Positions 1 to 6,763 of a stretch of 10,083 nt of DNA are shown here, piece after piece; position 1 is the stretch's first letter, and every line of letters starts with the position of its first letter. Origin of the DNA: Mesorhizobium sp. (lineage in GTDB: Bacteria; Pseudomonadota; Alphaproteobacteria; Rhizobiales; Rhizobiaceae); NCBI GenBank assembly GCA_030698645.1, contig JAUYMV010000106.1:1-10083 (forward strand), given 5' to 3'. Below the pieces are notes generated by a model. The model saw only the letters and a list, made by a program, of their open reading frames with translations, was not told the origin of the DNA and did not search any database. The position numbers and the translations under genes were made by a program.

Positions 1-167
1 TCGGACCGTGCGGGTCTTCGGCGGGTCCGGCGGTCGGCTTCAAGGTTCGAGTTGATGGATTCTCGGTCCTCGGATCGTCGGGCACATCGCAACAGGATCC
101 GAACGTGCGCAGGCGCCGGCCAAGCCGCCCGATTTCAGTGCCACGCGAGGTTGCCAGGACGCGGAGT
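1..167. other. Intergenic region without a recognisable gene
   Basis: I see no gene here. It lies beyond the amtB terminator, so it is probably the leader or spacer of the next gene outside the window. The minus strand has one ATG near 87, but that frame closes after about 15 codons. The long plus-strand frame that begins here runs antisense through amtB and is a GC-rich shadow. Confidence 0.5.
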
Positions 168-204
168 CAAAAAGAAACGAGGCCCGGAAGATCCGGACCT
201 CGTT
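168..204 (-). terminator. Rho-independent terminator of glnK-amtB
   Basis: Read on the minus strand, AACGAGG (204-198) pairs with CCTCGTT (182-176). Inside it CCGG pairs with CCGG after one mismatch, leaving a five-base loop. A T-rich run, TTTCTTTTTG, follows at 177-168. This stem plus U-tract about 65 bp beyond the amtB stop is a classic intrinsic terminator. Confidence 0.85.
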
Positions 205-219
205 GCCACGGCAGGGAGG

Positions 220-260
220 GCGCCGCTTGAAGGGGAGAGCGGCGCGGCCAGGGCCGCGCC
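220..260. repeat. Two overlapping GC-rich inverted repeats just after the amtB stop
   Basis: GCGCCGCT (220-227) is repeated inverted as AGCGGCGC (238-245). GGCGCGGC (241-248) is repeated inverted as GCCGCGCC (253-260). The two perfect hairpins share 241-245, so they are mutually exclusive. They begin only 8 bases beyond the amtB stop codon and lie before the intrinsic terminator. A role in 3' mRNA stability or transcriptional pausing is possible but is inference. Confidence 0.6.
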
Positions 261-267
261 GTTCCTA

Positions 268-1650
268 TCAGGTGTGATATGCGACTTCACCGTGCGAGGT
301 GATGTCGAGGCCCTGCTGCTCGGCTTCGACCGTCGGACGCAGACCGATGATCATGTCGACGACCTTGTAGAGGATGGCCGAGATGATGCCGCTCCAAAGA
401 ACGGTGATGACGACTGCCAGGAACTGGATCCAAAGCTGCGAGCCGATGCTGAAGTCTTCGGCGCCGGTTCCGCCGAACATCGGCGCGGTCAGGATACCCG
501 TGCCGAGTGCGCCGAGGATGCCGCCGACGCCATGGATGCCGAACACATCGAGAGAGTCGTCATAGCCGAACTTGCCCTTCACGGTGGACACAAAGAAGTA
601 GCAGACCGGGCTGACCACGATGCCGAGGATGATCGCTCCGACAGGCCCGATCGTGCCGCAAGCGGGCGTGATCGCGACAAGGCCGGCCACCATGCCGGAC
701 GCGGCGCCAAGCATCGACGACTTGCCGCGGATCAGGGCTTCCACCGCCGACCAGGAGAGCACCGCCGCCGCCGTGGCGACGAAGGTGTTCATCATGGCAA
801 GCGTTGCGCCGGCCGTTGCTTCGAGGTTGGAACCGGCATTGAAGCCGAACCAGCCGACCCAGAGCATTGCCGCGCCGACCATGGTCAGCGTCATCGAATG
901 CGGCGCCATATTTTCCTTGCCGTAGCCCAGTCGCTTGCCGACGAAGAGGCAACCGACCAAAGCCGCAATACCCGCGTTGATATGAACGACCGTGCCGCCG
1001 GCGAAATCGATGGCGCCGAGGTTGAAGATGTAGCCCGCGCCGTCCCAGACCATGTGCGCGATCGGGAAGTAGACGAAGGTGACCCACAGCACGACGAACA
1101 GGATGACCGCGCTGAACTTGATGCGCTCGGCGAAGGCGCCGATGATCAGGGCTGGCGTGATTGCCGCGAATGTCATCTGGAAAACGATGAAGACATATTC
1201 AGGCAGCACGACCCCGTCGGTGAAGGTCGCCGATGTCGTCTCCAGCGTGACGCCAGCGAGGAACATCTTGCCGAGGCCGCCCCAGAACGGGCTGGTGCCG
1301 CCACCGAAGGCCATGGAATAGCCCCAGAGAACCCAAACGATCATGACCACCGAGGCGATCATCGTGCACTGCATGAGCACCGAGAGCATGTTCTTGGCGC
1401 GCACGAGTCCGCCATAGAAGAGCGCGAGACCCGGGATGGTCATGAAGAGAACCAGCGCGCTCGAGGTCATCATCCAGGCGACGTCGCCCTTGTCGACCGT
1501 GGGTGCGGCTGGGGCGGCGGCTGCGGCCGCATCGGCGGCGGCGGGCGCGGTTTCCTGCGCGAACGCGGCGAGCGTCCCCAGGGCGCCCAGTGCAAGTGTG
1601 CCCAAAAGGGCGGTGCGCGCCAGTGGCGCAAGACCGGTCGGAATTTTCAT
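268..1650 (-). CDS. amtB: Ammonium transporter AmtB
   Basis: Inner-membrane Amt/Rh-family channel that imports ammonium; its conductance is gated by the PII protein GlnK. The 460-residue product starts with a signal peptide (cleavage likely after AFA, about residue 31) and an Ala-rich linker, followed by about eleven hydrophobic helices. Family hallmarks are visible: the structural Asp in AIDFAGG (D215) and the twin pore histidines in VVHINAG (H223) and FGIHGVGG (H373). The C-terminal tail, containing IGLRPTVEAEQQGLD, is the segment known to dock GlnK. I chose the ATG at 1650 because GGAGAG lies four bases upstream; the in-frame ATG four codons earlier has no comparable site. The start is 30 bp after the glnK stop, so the two genes form an operon. 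The function is certain; direct regulation rests on the promoter ahead of glnK. Confidence 0.97.
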   Translation of the reverse strand: MKIPTGLAPLARTALLGTLALGALGTLAAFAQETAPAAADAAAAAAPAAPTVDKGDVAWMMTSSALVLFMTIPGLALFYGGLVRAKNMLSVLMQCTMIASVVMIVWVLWGYSMAFGGGTSPFWGGLGKMFLAGVTLETTSATFTDGVVLPEYVFIVFQMTFAAITPALIIGAFAERIKFSAVILFVVLWVTFVYFPIAHMVWDGAGYIFNLGAIDFAGGTVVHINAGIAALVGCLFVGKRLGYGKENMAPHSMTLTMVGAAMLWVGWFGFNAGSNLEATAGATLAMMNTFVATAAAVLSWSAVEALIRGKSSMLGAASGMVAGLVAITPACGTIGPVGAIILGIVVSPVCYFFVSTVKGKFGYDDSLDVFGIHGVGGILGALGTGILTAPMFGGTGAEDFSIGSQLWIQFLAVVITVLWSGIISAILYKVVDMIIGLRPTVEAEQQGLDITSHGEVAYHT

Positions 1651-1680
1651 TGATCTCTCCATGATGTCGGAATTGGCGGC

Positions 1681-2019
1681 TTAGAGCGCGTCGTTGTCGG
1701 TTTCACCGGTGCGGATGCGCACCGCCGAGTCGATCGGGTAAACGAAGATCTTTCCGTCACCGATCTGGCCGGTCTTAGCCGCTACCGAGATTGCTTCCAC
1801 TGCCTTGTCGGCCATGTCCGAACTCACGGCGATTTCGATCTTCAGCTTCGGCAGGAAGCTGACGGCGTATTCGGCGCCGCGATAGATCTCCGTATGCCCC
1901 TTCTGACGTCCGTAGCCCTTGACCTCGGTGACGGTCAGCCCTTGAATGCCGACCGTGGTGAGCGCTTCGCGCACCTCGTCCAGCTTGAACGGCTTGATGA
2001 TTGCCATCACGATTTTCAT
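1681..2019 (-). CDS. glnK: PII nitrogen-regulatory protein GlnK
   Basis: Trimeric PII signal protein of 112 residues, the standard family length. It reads ATP/ADP and 2-oxoglutarate, is uridylylated by GlnD, and blocks AmtB when ammonium is plentiful. Seen in the sequence: the N-terminal KIVMAIIKPFKLDEVREAL strand-helix; Gln39 and the T-loop with the uridylylation residue Tyr51 (GHTEIYRGAEY); the nucleotide-binding GQIGDGKIFV segment; and the C-terminal VRIRTGETDNDAL. The ATG at 2019 has AAGGG nine bases upstream. Linkage to amtB is why I call it GlnK rather than GlnB, which usually sits with glnA. A sigma-54-like promoter and an NtrC-like site lie upstream (see those entries), which fits induction under nitrogen limitation. 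Confidence 0.96.
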   Translation of the reverse strand: MKIVMAIIKPFKLDEVREALTTVGIQGLTVTEVKGYGRQKGHTEIYRGAEYAVSFLPKLKIEIAVSSDMADKAVEAISVAAKTGQIGDGKIFVYPIDSAVRIRTGETDNDAL

Positions 2020-2103
2020 AAGGTTTCACCCTTTGCTTTTGCGGGTCCCCCGCGATTGCGTAAGATCGCCGGGTCGAGAAGACGCGGTGACTGACCAACG
2101 CAA

Positions 2104-2119
2104 TTCAAGCTCCGTGCCA
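2104..2119 (-). promoter_or_regulatory. Sigma-54 (RpoN) promoter for glnK-amtB
   Basis: The minus strand reads TGGCACG-GAGC-TTGAA. The consensus is TGGCACG-N4-TTGC. The -24 block and the spacing are perfect; the -12 block has A in place of the normally conserved C. It would start transcription about 12 bp further on, near 2093, giving a leader of about 75 nt. Rhizobial glnK-amtB operons are known to be NtrC/RpoN controlled. The imperfect -12 is the main doubt. Confidence 0.7.
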
Positions 2120-2179
2120 GTTGCCGGAGCCGGGTCTAACCAATTGAAAGGATAAGAATATAGCCGGCAGTCGCGAAAC

Positions 2180-2196
2180 TGCCCGCAATTTGTGCA
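2180..2196 (-). promoter_or_regulatory. Candidate NtrC-binding site (enhancer)
   Basis: The minus strand reads TGCAC-N7-GGGCA. This resembles the NtrC dyad TGCACCA-N5-TGGTGCA with one mismatch in the second core arm. It sits about 90-100 bp upstream of the predicted start near 2093, a usual enhancer distance. It overlaps a second dyad, GGCAGT-N6-ACTGCC (2166-2183). The assignment is from consensus and position only. Confidence 0.5.
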
Positions 2197-2205
2197 CTGC
2201 CGTTC

Positions 2206-2222
2206 TGCCTATAAATTAGGCA
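2206..2222 (-). terminator. Hairpin after tesB, possible weak terminator
   Basis: TGCCTA (2206-2211) and TAGGCA (2217-2222) form a perfect six-base stem with a five-base loop, 16 bp beyond the tesB stop. No U-tract follows on the minus strand, so termination here would be inefficient or Rho-dependent. It could equally be part of the glnK regulatory region. Confidence 0.3.
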
Positions 2223-2237
2223 ACAATTAAGAAAAGC

Positions 2238-3110
2238 TTACTTCTTGTGCTGAGTGCGCAAGCGCACCAGACCTTCCTGCGCCACCGAGGCGACGAGCGT
2301 GCCGTCCCGCTCGTAGAGGGCGCCGCGGGTAAAGCCGCGCGATCCCGAGGAAGACGGACTGTCCTGGGTGTAGAGAAGCCAACCGTCGAGCCGGCTCGGA
2401 CGATGGAACCACATCGCATGGTCGAGGCTGGCCGCCTGGATATCGGCGTCGAACAACGCGCGCCCGTGCGCGAAGGTCGACGTGTCGAGCAGCGTCATGT
2501 CGGAGAGATAGGCCAGCACCGCCGCCTGTGTCGCGCGGTCGGTCGGCACGCTCTCCTTCACGCGCACCCAGACCTGCTGCTTGGGTTCCAGCTTGGCGCG
2601 GCTGGTGTAGTGGACGAGACTGACCGGTTTCATCTCGATCGGCCCCTCGCGCTTCCAGAAGCGCGCGACGCCTTCCGGGATAGCATCGCCGAGCTCGCCG
2701 ACCAGTTCGCTGTGGCTGAGCAGCGTCTCCGGCTGCGGCAGATCGAGCGGCATCGGCACCTGGTGGTCGAGCCCGGTCTCCTCGACCTGGAACGACGCCT
2801 CGAGCGAGAAGATCGCCTTGCCGTGCTGGATCGCGGTCACCCGCCGCGTGGCAAAGCTGCCGCCGTCGCGCAGCCGGTCGACCTCATAGACGATCGGAAT
2901 CGCCGGATCTCCGCCGAGCATGAAATAGGCATGCAGTGAGTGCACATATCGGTCGGCGGCGACCGTGCGCTGCGCCGCAACCAGCGCCTGCGCGATGACC
3001 TGGCCGCCGAACACGCGCTGCCAGGAGGTCGAGGGGCTGCGACCACGAAACAGATTGTGTTCCAGCGTCTCGAGTTCGAGTATGGACAAAAGCGTCTGAG
3101 AGCCGGTCAT
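2238..3110 (-). CDS. tesB: Acyl-CoA thioesterase II (TesB)
   Basis: Cytoplasmic double-hotdog thioesterase that hydrolyses medium- and long-chain acyl-CoA to fatty acid and CoA. At 290 residues it is close to the 286 of E. coli TesB. Taking the ATG at 3110 (protein MTGSQTLLSILELE), the residues align by number with the E. coli catalytic set: Asp204 in AYLSDMTLL, Gln278 in ASVAQEGLVR, and Ser228 (in AASLDHAMWFHRP) where E. coli has Thr228. The N-terminal hotdog carries RVFGGQVIAQALVAA. An in-frame start 15 codons earlier exists, but the extension is unlike the family, so I prefer 3110. It is divergent from the hydroxylase gene across 107 bp and precedes glnK on the same strand by 218 bp. glnK appears to have its own promoter. 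Confidence 0.93.
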   Translation of the reverse strand: MTGSQTLLSILELETLEHNLFRGRSPSTSWQRVFGGQVIAQALVAAQRTVAADRYVHSLHAYFMLGGDPAIPIVYEVDRLRDGGSFATRRVTAIQHGKAIFSLEASFQVEETGLDHQVPMPLDLPQPETLLSHSELVGELGDAIPEGVARFWKREGPIEMKPVSLVHYTSRAKLEPKQQVWVRVKESVPTDRATQAAVLAYLSDMTLLDTSTFAHGRALFDADIQAASLDHAMWFHRPSRLDGWLLYTQDSPSSSGSRGFTRGALYERDGTLVASVAQEGLVRLRTQHKK

Positions 3111-3217
3111 GAGGCTGTAATCCCGATTGGCCGACGGTATCGCACGAGCCGGCAAAGCCTTTCAGACCTGTTGCCAGGCGATGTCAAGGCGAAGCGGCGC
3201 ATGCAAGGGAGACGGAA

Positions 3218-4477
3218 ATGACGGATGGACGAGCAGGCATGCAGCCGAAGGACGCCCCGCTTCACCGCATCGACGTTCTCGTCGCGGGCGCCGGCTATGT
3301 CGGGCTGGCGACCGCGGTATCGATCGCACAGGCAAGGCCCAGCCTTAAGGTTGCCGTCGTCGATGCGGCGCCGGAAGGCGTCTGGCAGAAGGACGGCCGC
3401 GCTTCGGCGATCGCCGCGGCCGCCGCGCGTATGCTGGACAGGCTCGGCTGCTGGGCGGAGATCGAGCCGCAATCCCAGGCCATCACCGAGATGATCGTCA
3501 CCGATTCGCGCACCTCGGACCCGGTGCGCCCGGTGTTTCTCACCTTCGGCGGCGAAATCGAACCGGGCGAGCCCTTTGCGCGCATGGTCGCCAACAAGGT
3601 GCTGAATGGCGCGCTGCGCCGGCGCGCCGGCGAACTCGGCATCGACATCATCGAGGGCGTCGCCGTCGACGGCTTCGAGACCGGCCCGGCCGCTGTCGCG
3701 GTCAGGCTCGCGGACGGCATCGTCATCAACACCCGCCTGCTGGTCGCCGCCGACGGCGTGCGCTCGAAGCTGCGCGACATGGCCGGCATCAAGACGGTGG
3801 AGTGGGACTATGGCCAGTCGGGCATCGTCTGCACGGTGGCGCACGAGCGCCCGCACAATGGCCGCGCGGAGGAGCATTTCCTGCCGGCCGGACCCTTCGC
3901 GATCCTGCCCTTGACCGGCAACCGCTCGTCGATCGTCTGGACCGAGCGCACCGAGGATGCCAGGCGCCTCGTCGCCGAGGACGACATCGTCTTCGAGAGC
4001 GAGTTGGAGCAGCGCTTCGGCCTCAAGCTCGGCGAAATCCGCGTCGAGGGCGGCAGGCGGGCCTGGCCGCTCGGCCTGACGCTGGCGCGCGCCTTCGTCG
4101 CGCCACGCTTCGCGCTTGCCGGCGATGCCGCGCACGGCATCCACCCGATCGCCGGCCAGGGCCTCAATCTCGGCTTCAAGGACGCCGCGGCGCTCGCCGA
4201 AGTGATCGTCGAGGCGGACCGCCTCGGCCGCGACATCGGCGCCCTCGACGTGCTGCAGCAATATGAGCGCTGGCGCCGCTTCGACACGGTCCAGATGGGC
4301 ATCACCACCGACGTGCTCAACCGGCTGTTCTCCAACGATGTCGGCCCGCTGCGCGCGATACGCGACATCGGACTCGGCCTCGTCGACCGCATGCCGCGCA
4401 TGAAGGCCTATTTCATCCGTCAGGCTTCGGGCATTGCCCCGGGCACCCCGCGGCTCTTGCGCGGCGAGGCGATCTGA
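3218..4477 (+). CDS. UbiH/UbiF/COQ6-family FAD-dependent hydroxylase (ubiquinone biosynthesis)
   Basis: Class A flavoprotein monooxygenase of 419 residues, expected to hydroxylate the ring of a ubiquinone precursor using O2 and reduced FAD. All three fold signatures are present: the Rossmann GAGYVG near residues 24-29, the central VAADGVRSKLR (177-186), and the FAD-ribityl segment AGDAAHGIHPIAGQGLNLG (301-319), which is diagnostic for the UbiH/COQ6 subfamily. AGGGAGA five bases before the ATG at 3218 fixes the start. Alphaproteobacteria often use one broad enzyme (UbiL) or several relatives for the C1, C5 and C6 positions, and the sequence alone does not show which, so no symbol is given. The gene is divergent from tesB. 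The long frame on the opposite strand is a GC-rich shadow. Family certain; regiospecificity unknown. Confidence 0.93.
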   Translation: MTDGRAGMQPKDAPLHRIDVLVAGAGYVGLATAVSIAQARPSLKVAVVDAAPEGVWQKDGRASAIAAAAARMLDRLGCWAEIEPQSQAITEMIVTDSRTSDPVRPVFLTFGGEIEPGEPFARMVANKVLNGALRRRAGELGIDIIEGVAVDGFETGPAAVAVRLADGIVINTRLLVAADGVRSKLRDMAGIKTVEWDYGQSGIVCTVAHERPHNGRAEEHFLPAGPFAILPLTGNRSSIVWTERTEDARRLVAEDDIVFESELEQRFGLKLGEIRVEGGRRAWPLGLTLARAFVAPRFALAGDAAHGIHPIAGQGLNLGFKDAAALAEVIVEADRLGRDIGALDVLQQYERWRRFDTVQMGITTDVLNRLFSNDVGPLRAIRDIGLGLVDRMPRMKAYFIRQASGIAPGTPRLLRGEAI

Positions 4478-4484
4478 ATCTGCC

Positions 4485-4517
4485 GATGCCGGAAAGGTGA
4501 CGTCGCGCGCCGGCATC
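4485..4517 (+). terminator. Inverted repeat downstream of the hydroxylase gene
   Basis: GATGCCGG (4485-4492) pairs perfectly with CCGGCATC (4510-4517) across a 17-base loop, starting 7 bp after the stop codon. There is no U-tract, so it may be a Rho-dependent or mRNA-stabilising hairpin. Confidence 0.35.
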
Positions 4518-4611
4518 CCTCGCCGAAACGGCGTGGAAATCGCCAGCTTCGGCGCTATGTTCGGGCAATCGCCGCCACGTCGGCGGTCCGAAACCATTCA
4601 GGGAGATCGCC

Positions 4612-5037
4612 ATGAACCGTACCGCAACCGCCAACTGGAAGGGCACGCTCACGGAGGGAGCCGGAACCCTCGACATGCAGAGCGGCGCCTTCGCCGGGCA
4701 GCCCTATTCGTTCAAGGGCCGCTTCCAGGACGAGAGCGGCAAGTCGGGCACCAATCCCGAGGAGCTGATCGCCGCTGCCCATGCCGGCTGCTTTGCCATG
4801 CAGTTGTCGCACTTCCTGGCCGAGAACGGCACGCCGGCCGAGAACCTCGAGGTCACGGCGGTGGTGACGCTCGTGCCCGGAACCGGCATCACCGGCAGCG
4901 CCCTGAGGCTGGTCGGCAAGGTGCCGGGAATCGACGCCGCGACGTTCGAGGAACTCGCCGCCAAGGCGAAGGCGGAATGCCCCGTGAGCAAGGCGCTCGG
5001 GGCCATCGACATCTCGCTGGACGCGAAACTGGGCTGA
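4612..5037 (+). CDS. OsmC family peroxiredoxin
   Basis: Small cytoplasmic thiol peroxidase of 141 residues, the usual length for OsmC proteins. The family reduces organic hydroperoxides, commonly with dihydrolipoamide as reductant. The peroxidatic Cys60 lies in ELIAAAHAGCFAMQLS and the resolving Cys123 in AKAECPVSKAL. The conserved Glu that helps activate the cysteine is in the preceding PEEL motif. GGGAGA five bases upstream supports the ATG at 4612. It follows the hydroxylase by 134 bp, a gap holding an inverted repeat, so it may be a separate unit. OsmC rather than Ohr is favoured by the N-terminal TATANWKGTLTEGAGTL and by the short length. No OhrR-type regulator is adjacent. Confidence 0.93.
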   Translation: MNRTATANWKGTLTEGAGTLDMQSGAFAGQPYSFKGRFQDESGKSGTNPEELIAAAHAGCFAMQLSHFLAENGTPAENLEVTAVVTLVPGTGITGSALRLVGKVPGIDAATFEELAAKAKAECPVSKALGAIDISLDAKLG

Positions 5038-5043
5038 ACGATA

Positions 5044-5118
5044 CCGGGGACAGTTGCATGTCGTACGACCGCGACGGGTCGATCCCGCTCGTATGGACGA
5101 AAAGTGGACTGTCCCCGG
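5044..5118. repeat. 75-bp palindromic element between convergent genes
   Basis: CCGGGGACAGT (5044-5054) is perfectly inverted as ACTGTCCCCGG (5108-5118). The interior holds a second hairpin, CGGG (5075-5078) with CCCG (5084-5087). The element begins 7 bp after the osmC stop and ends 16 bp before the msrA stop, so it can act as a bidirectional terminator. Arms of the GGGGACAGT type are reminiscent of dispersed REP or MITE-like elements, including those mobilised by REP-associated tyrosine transposases. That link is from memory and untested. I found no second copy in the window. Confidence 0.7.
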
Positions 5119-5133
5119 CTCTTGCCAGGTCCC

Positions 5134-5727
5134 TCAGTGCGCCGGAACGCCCTTGTAGGCGTCGGCGCCCCAGACGTCCTTGACGCGCGCGTCGCGGCCG
5201 CAGGCGAAACGGTAGTATTTGTACTTCGCCGGATTCACGCTGTAGTAGTTCTGGTGATAGTCCTCGGCCTCGGTGAACTCGGAGGCTAACGCCACTTGGG
5301 TCGCGAGTTTCATTCCGAGCTGCGCCTCGGCATCTGCCTTGGCCTTGGTCGCCGACGCCAGCTGTGCGTCGCCAACCGCGTAGATCGCGGTGGTGTAGGC
5401 ATATCCACGGTCGCAGAATTGGCCGCCCTCGTCGGTTGGATCGATCGTGCGCAGGAAGGTCGTCACCAGGTGATCGTAGCTGATCCTGGACGGGTCGAAC
5501 TCGACCTTCAGCACCTCGCGGTGGCCCTCGTGATCCTGATAGGTTGGGTTCTTCTTGGTGCCGCCTGAATAGCCGGAGATCGTCGCGGTGACGCCCGGCA
5601 CCTGGTCCATGTCGGATTCGACGCACCAGAAGCAGCCGCCCGCGAAGATGGCGGTCTCGGCGGAGGCGGGAATGCCCGACAGCGGGATCGCGGCAAGGGA
5701 CAGTGCAAGCGCGGCAGATTTCAGCAT
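5134..5727 (-). CDS. msrA: Peptide-methionine (S)-S-oxide reductase MsrA, secreted form
   Basis: Repairs oxidised proteins by reducing the S-epimer of methionine sulfoxide. The product has 197 residues. Residues 1-23 form a signal peptide (hydrophobic core ending ASA), so the mature enzyme probably works in the periplasm. The catalytic motif GCFWCVE gives Cys32 and, unusually compared with the common GCFWG, a second Cys35 (CxxC). Other family segments are SGYSGGTKKNPTY, the substrate-pocket HREVLKVEFDPSRISY and QFCDRGYAYTTAIY. A further Cys176 in FACGRDARV near the C-terminus could serve for resolving. GGAGGA six bases before the ATG at 5727 is a strong ribosome-binding site. No msrB is fused or adjacent. 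It is convergent with osmC, and yceH lies upstream on the same strand. Confidence 0.95.
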   Translation of the reverse strand: MLKSAALALSLAAIPLSGIPASAETAIFAGGCFWCVESDMDQVPGVTATISGYSGGTKKNPTYQDHEGHREVLKVEFDPSRISYDHLVTTFLRTIDPTDEGGQFCDRGYAYTTAIYAVGDAQLASATKAKADAEAQLGMKLATQVALASEFTEAEDYHQNYYSVNPAKYKYYRFACGRDARVKDVWGADAYKGVPAH

Positions 5728-5800
5728 GACGGATCCTCCGGTTTGCGCAGGAACGTAGCAGCAGCGGCACGGGTTTCAAATCAAGGCCGCGAGAACGCGG

Positions 5801-5838
5801 CGTGATGACGCCAGGAGCCGCTGGCGGGCGCCGTCATT
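5801..5838 (-). terminator. Interrupted hairpin between yceH and msrA
   Basis: CGCCAG (5809-5814) pairs with CTGGCG (5821-5826), and the flanking TGACG and CGTCA can extend the stem past a bulge. It lies 34 bp beyond the yceH stop on the minus strand and has no U-tract, so a terminator role is only possible. Confidence 0.25.
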
Positions 5839-5871
5839 CCAGCGATCGGGAGGCGCCGGATGCCTCGCCCG

Positions 5872-6519
5872 TCAGCCTTTGCGGGCCAGCGCCTCGACCG
5901 TGGCGCTGAGCGCCGCCACCTGGGCTTCCAACGCCTCGATGCGGGCTTCAATCCCCGACACCGGCGCGAACGCCTGCGTCTGCCGGTTTGCCATCGGCGC
6001 AACGGCGGCCACCGGCCCGGACAGGAGATGCACATAGCGGTCCTCGCGCTGGCCGGGTCCGCGCTCGACCAGTTGCACCAGCGGGGTCTTGCGGCCAATC
6101 AGCAGGTCGAGATCGCCGTTCAGATCCTCGATCGAGTGGTAGGCCGCCATGCGCTCGCTGCGCGCCAGAAGTTCGTGCGCCGTCTGCGCGCCGCGCAGCA
6201 GCAGCAGCGCGATGATCGCGGTCTGGCCCCTTGTCAGCGAATAGCGCTGCGACAGAAGCTGCTCGTAGCGCTCGACGCGCGACGCAAAGACCTGACGCAC
6301 CAGGCCCTTCTGCTCGAGCGTCGTCAGCGCGCGATGCACCTCCGCCTGCTCCAGCGCCATCACCGGATCACGCGCCGTCTTCTGGTTGGCGGCGGCGAGC
6401 GCCGAATTCAGCGTCAGCGGATAGACATCCGGCGTCAGCTCCTTCTTCTCGGCAAGGCAGCCGAGAATGCGGGCTTCCGCGGGATTGAGAACCACGAGGT
6501 CGGAGGCTGGAATGTCCAT
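5872..6519 (-). CDS. YceH family protein (DUF480), tandem winged-helix
   Basis: The product has 215 residues, equal in length to E. coli YceH. The family folds as two winged-helix domains and its molecular role is not established; DNA binding is an inference from the fold. Recognised segments are the N-terminal NPAEARILGCLAEKKELTPDVYPLTLN, then NQKTARDPVMALEQAEV, the second helical block LTRGQTAIIALLLLRGAQTAHELLAR, and GPGQREDRYVHLL. The last 25 residues (IEARIEALEAQVAALSATV) look like a short coiled coil, which suggests oligomerisation. I chose the ATG at 6519 because the family begins a few residues before the NPAEARILG motif. The frame extends 52 codons further upstream, but that part has no family resemblance and covers an inverted repeat. 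It is the last clear core gene before the accessory stretch. Confidence 0.9.
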   Translation of the reverse strand: MDIPASDLVVLNPAEARILGCLAEKKELTPDVYPLTLNSALAAANQKTARDPVMALEQAEVHRALTTLEQKGLVRQVFASRVERYEQLLSQRYSLTRGQTAIIALLLLRGAQTAHELLARSERMAAYHSIEDLNGDLDLLIGRKTPLVQLVERGPGQREDRYVHLLSGPVAAVAPMANRQTQAFAPVSGIEARIEALEAQVAALSATVEALARKG

Positions 6520-6630
6520 TGGCGCTATGTGGCAAAGCCGGAACGGCGTGGCAAGGCTTGCAAGCTGCCCGGGCCTCAAATCAGCGCCGTCATGCTCGGG
6601 CAGGTTTTGACCGAAGTCGACACTTACTAG

Positions 6631-6661
6631 CCGTGGAGATTTGAGACCGCTTGCTCCACGG
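6631..6661. repeat. Inverted repeat with 8-bp arms, 15-base loop
   Basis: CCGTGGAG (6631-6638) is perfectly inverted as CTCCACGG (6654-6661). It lies 112 bp upstream of the yceH start, at the edge of the accessory region. It could be an operator, an element end or an integration footprint. Nothing else in the window matches it. Confidence 0.5.
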
Positions 6662-6742
6662 AAACAACAGCGCACGACGCGCGTACGAACCAGTGGGAGT
6701 CATGTGCGGCGGTGACGCATACATCTTTGATTTGCCGTGATG

Positions 6743-6763
6743 AAGCGCCTGACTTAGGCGCTT
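6743..6763. terminator. Perfect hairpin, possible terminator of a lost gene or RNA
   Basis: AAGCGCCT (6743-6750) pairs with AGGCGCTT (6756-6763) over a five-base loop. Neither side has a long U-tract. With no gene ending here, it may be the remnant terminator of a deleted gene or the 3' end of an unrecognised small RNA. Confidence 0.4.

Noticed and set aside
52..1653. 533-codon plus-strand frame across amtB
   Set aside because: It is antisense to a certain amtB gene, is dominated by Asp/Arg/His/Glu low-complexity typical of GC-rich shadows, and resembles no family.
3107..4597. 496-codon minus-strand frame opposite the hydroxylase gene
   Set aside because: The plus strand carries the three FAD-monooxygenase motifs in order and a good ribosome-binding site. 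The minus frame has shadow-like composition and overlaps the tesB start.
4889..5779. 296-codon minus-strand frame over msrA and osmC
   Set aside because: It is a frame-shifted, Arg/Pro-rich reading of the msrA region that also runs antisense through osmC; both real genes have catalytic motifs in other frames.
5860..6630. 256-codon plus-strand frame opposite yceH
   Set aside because: It is rich in Arg/Gln/His/Leu, antisense to the YceH-family gene and without recognisable motifs.
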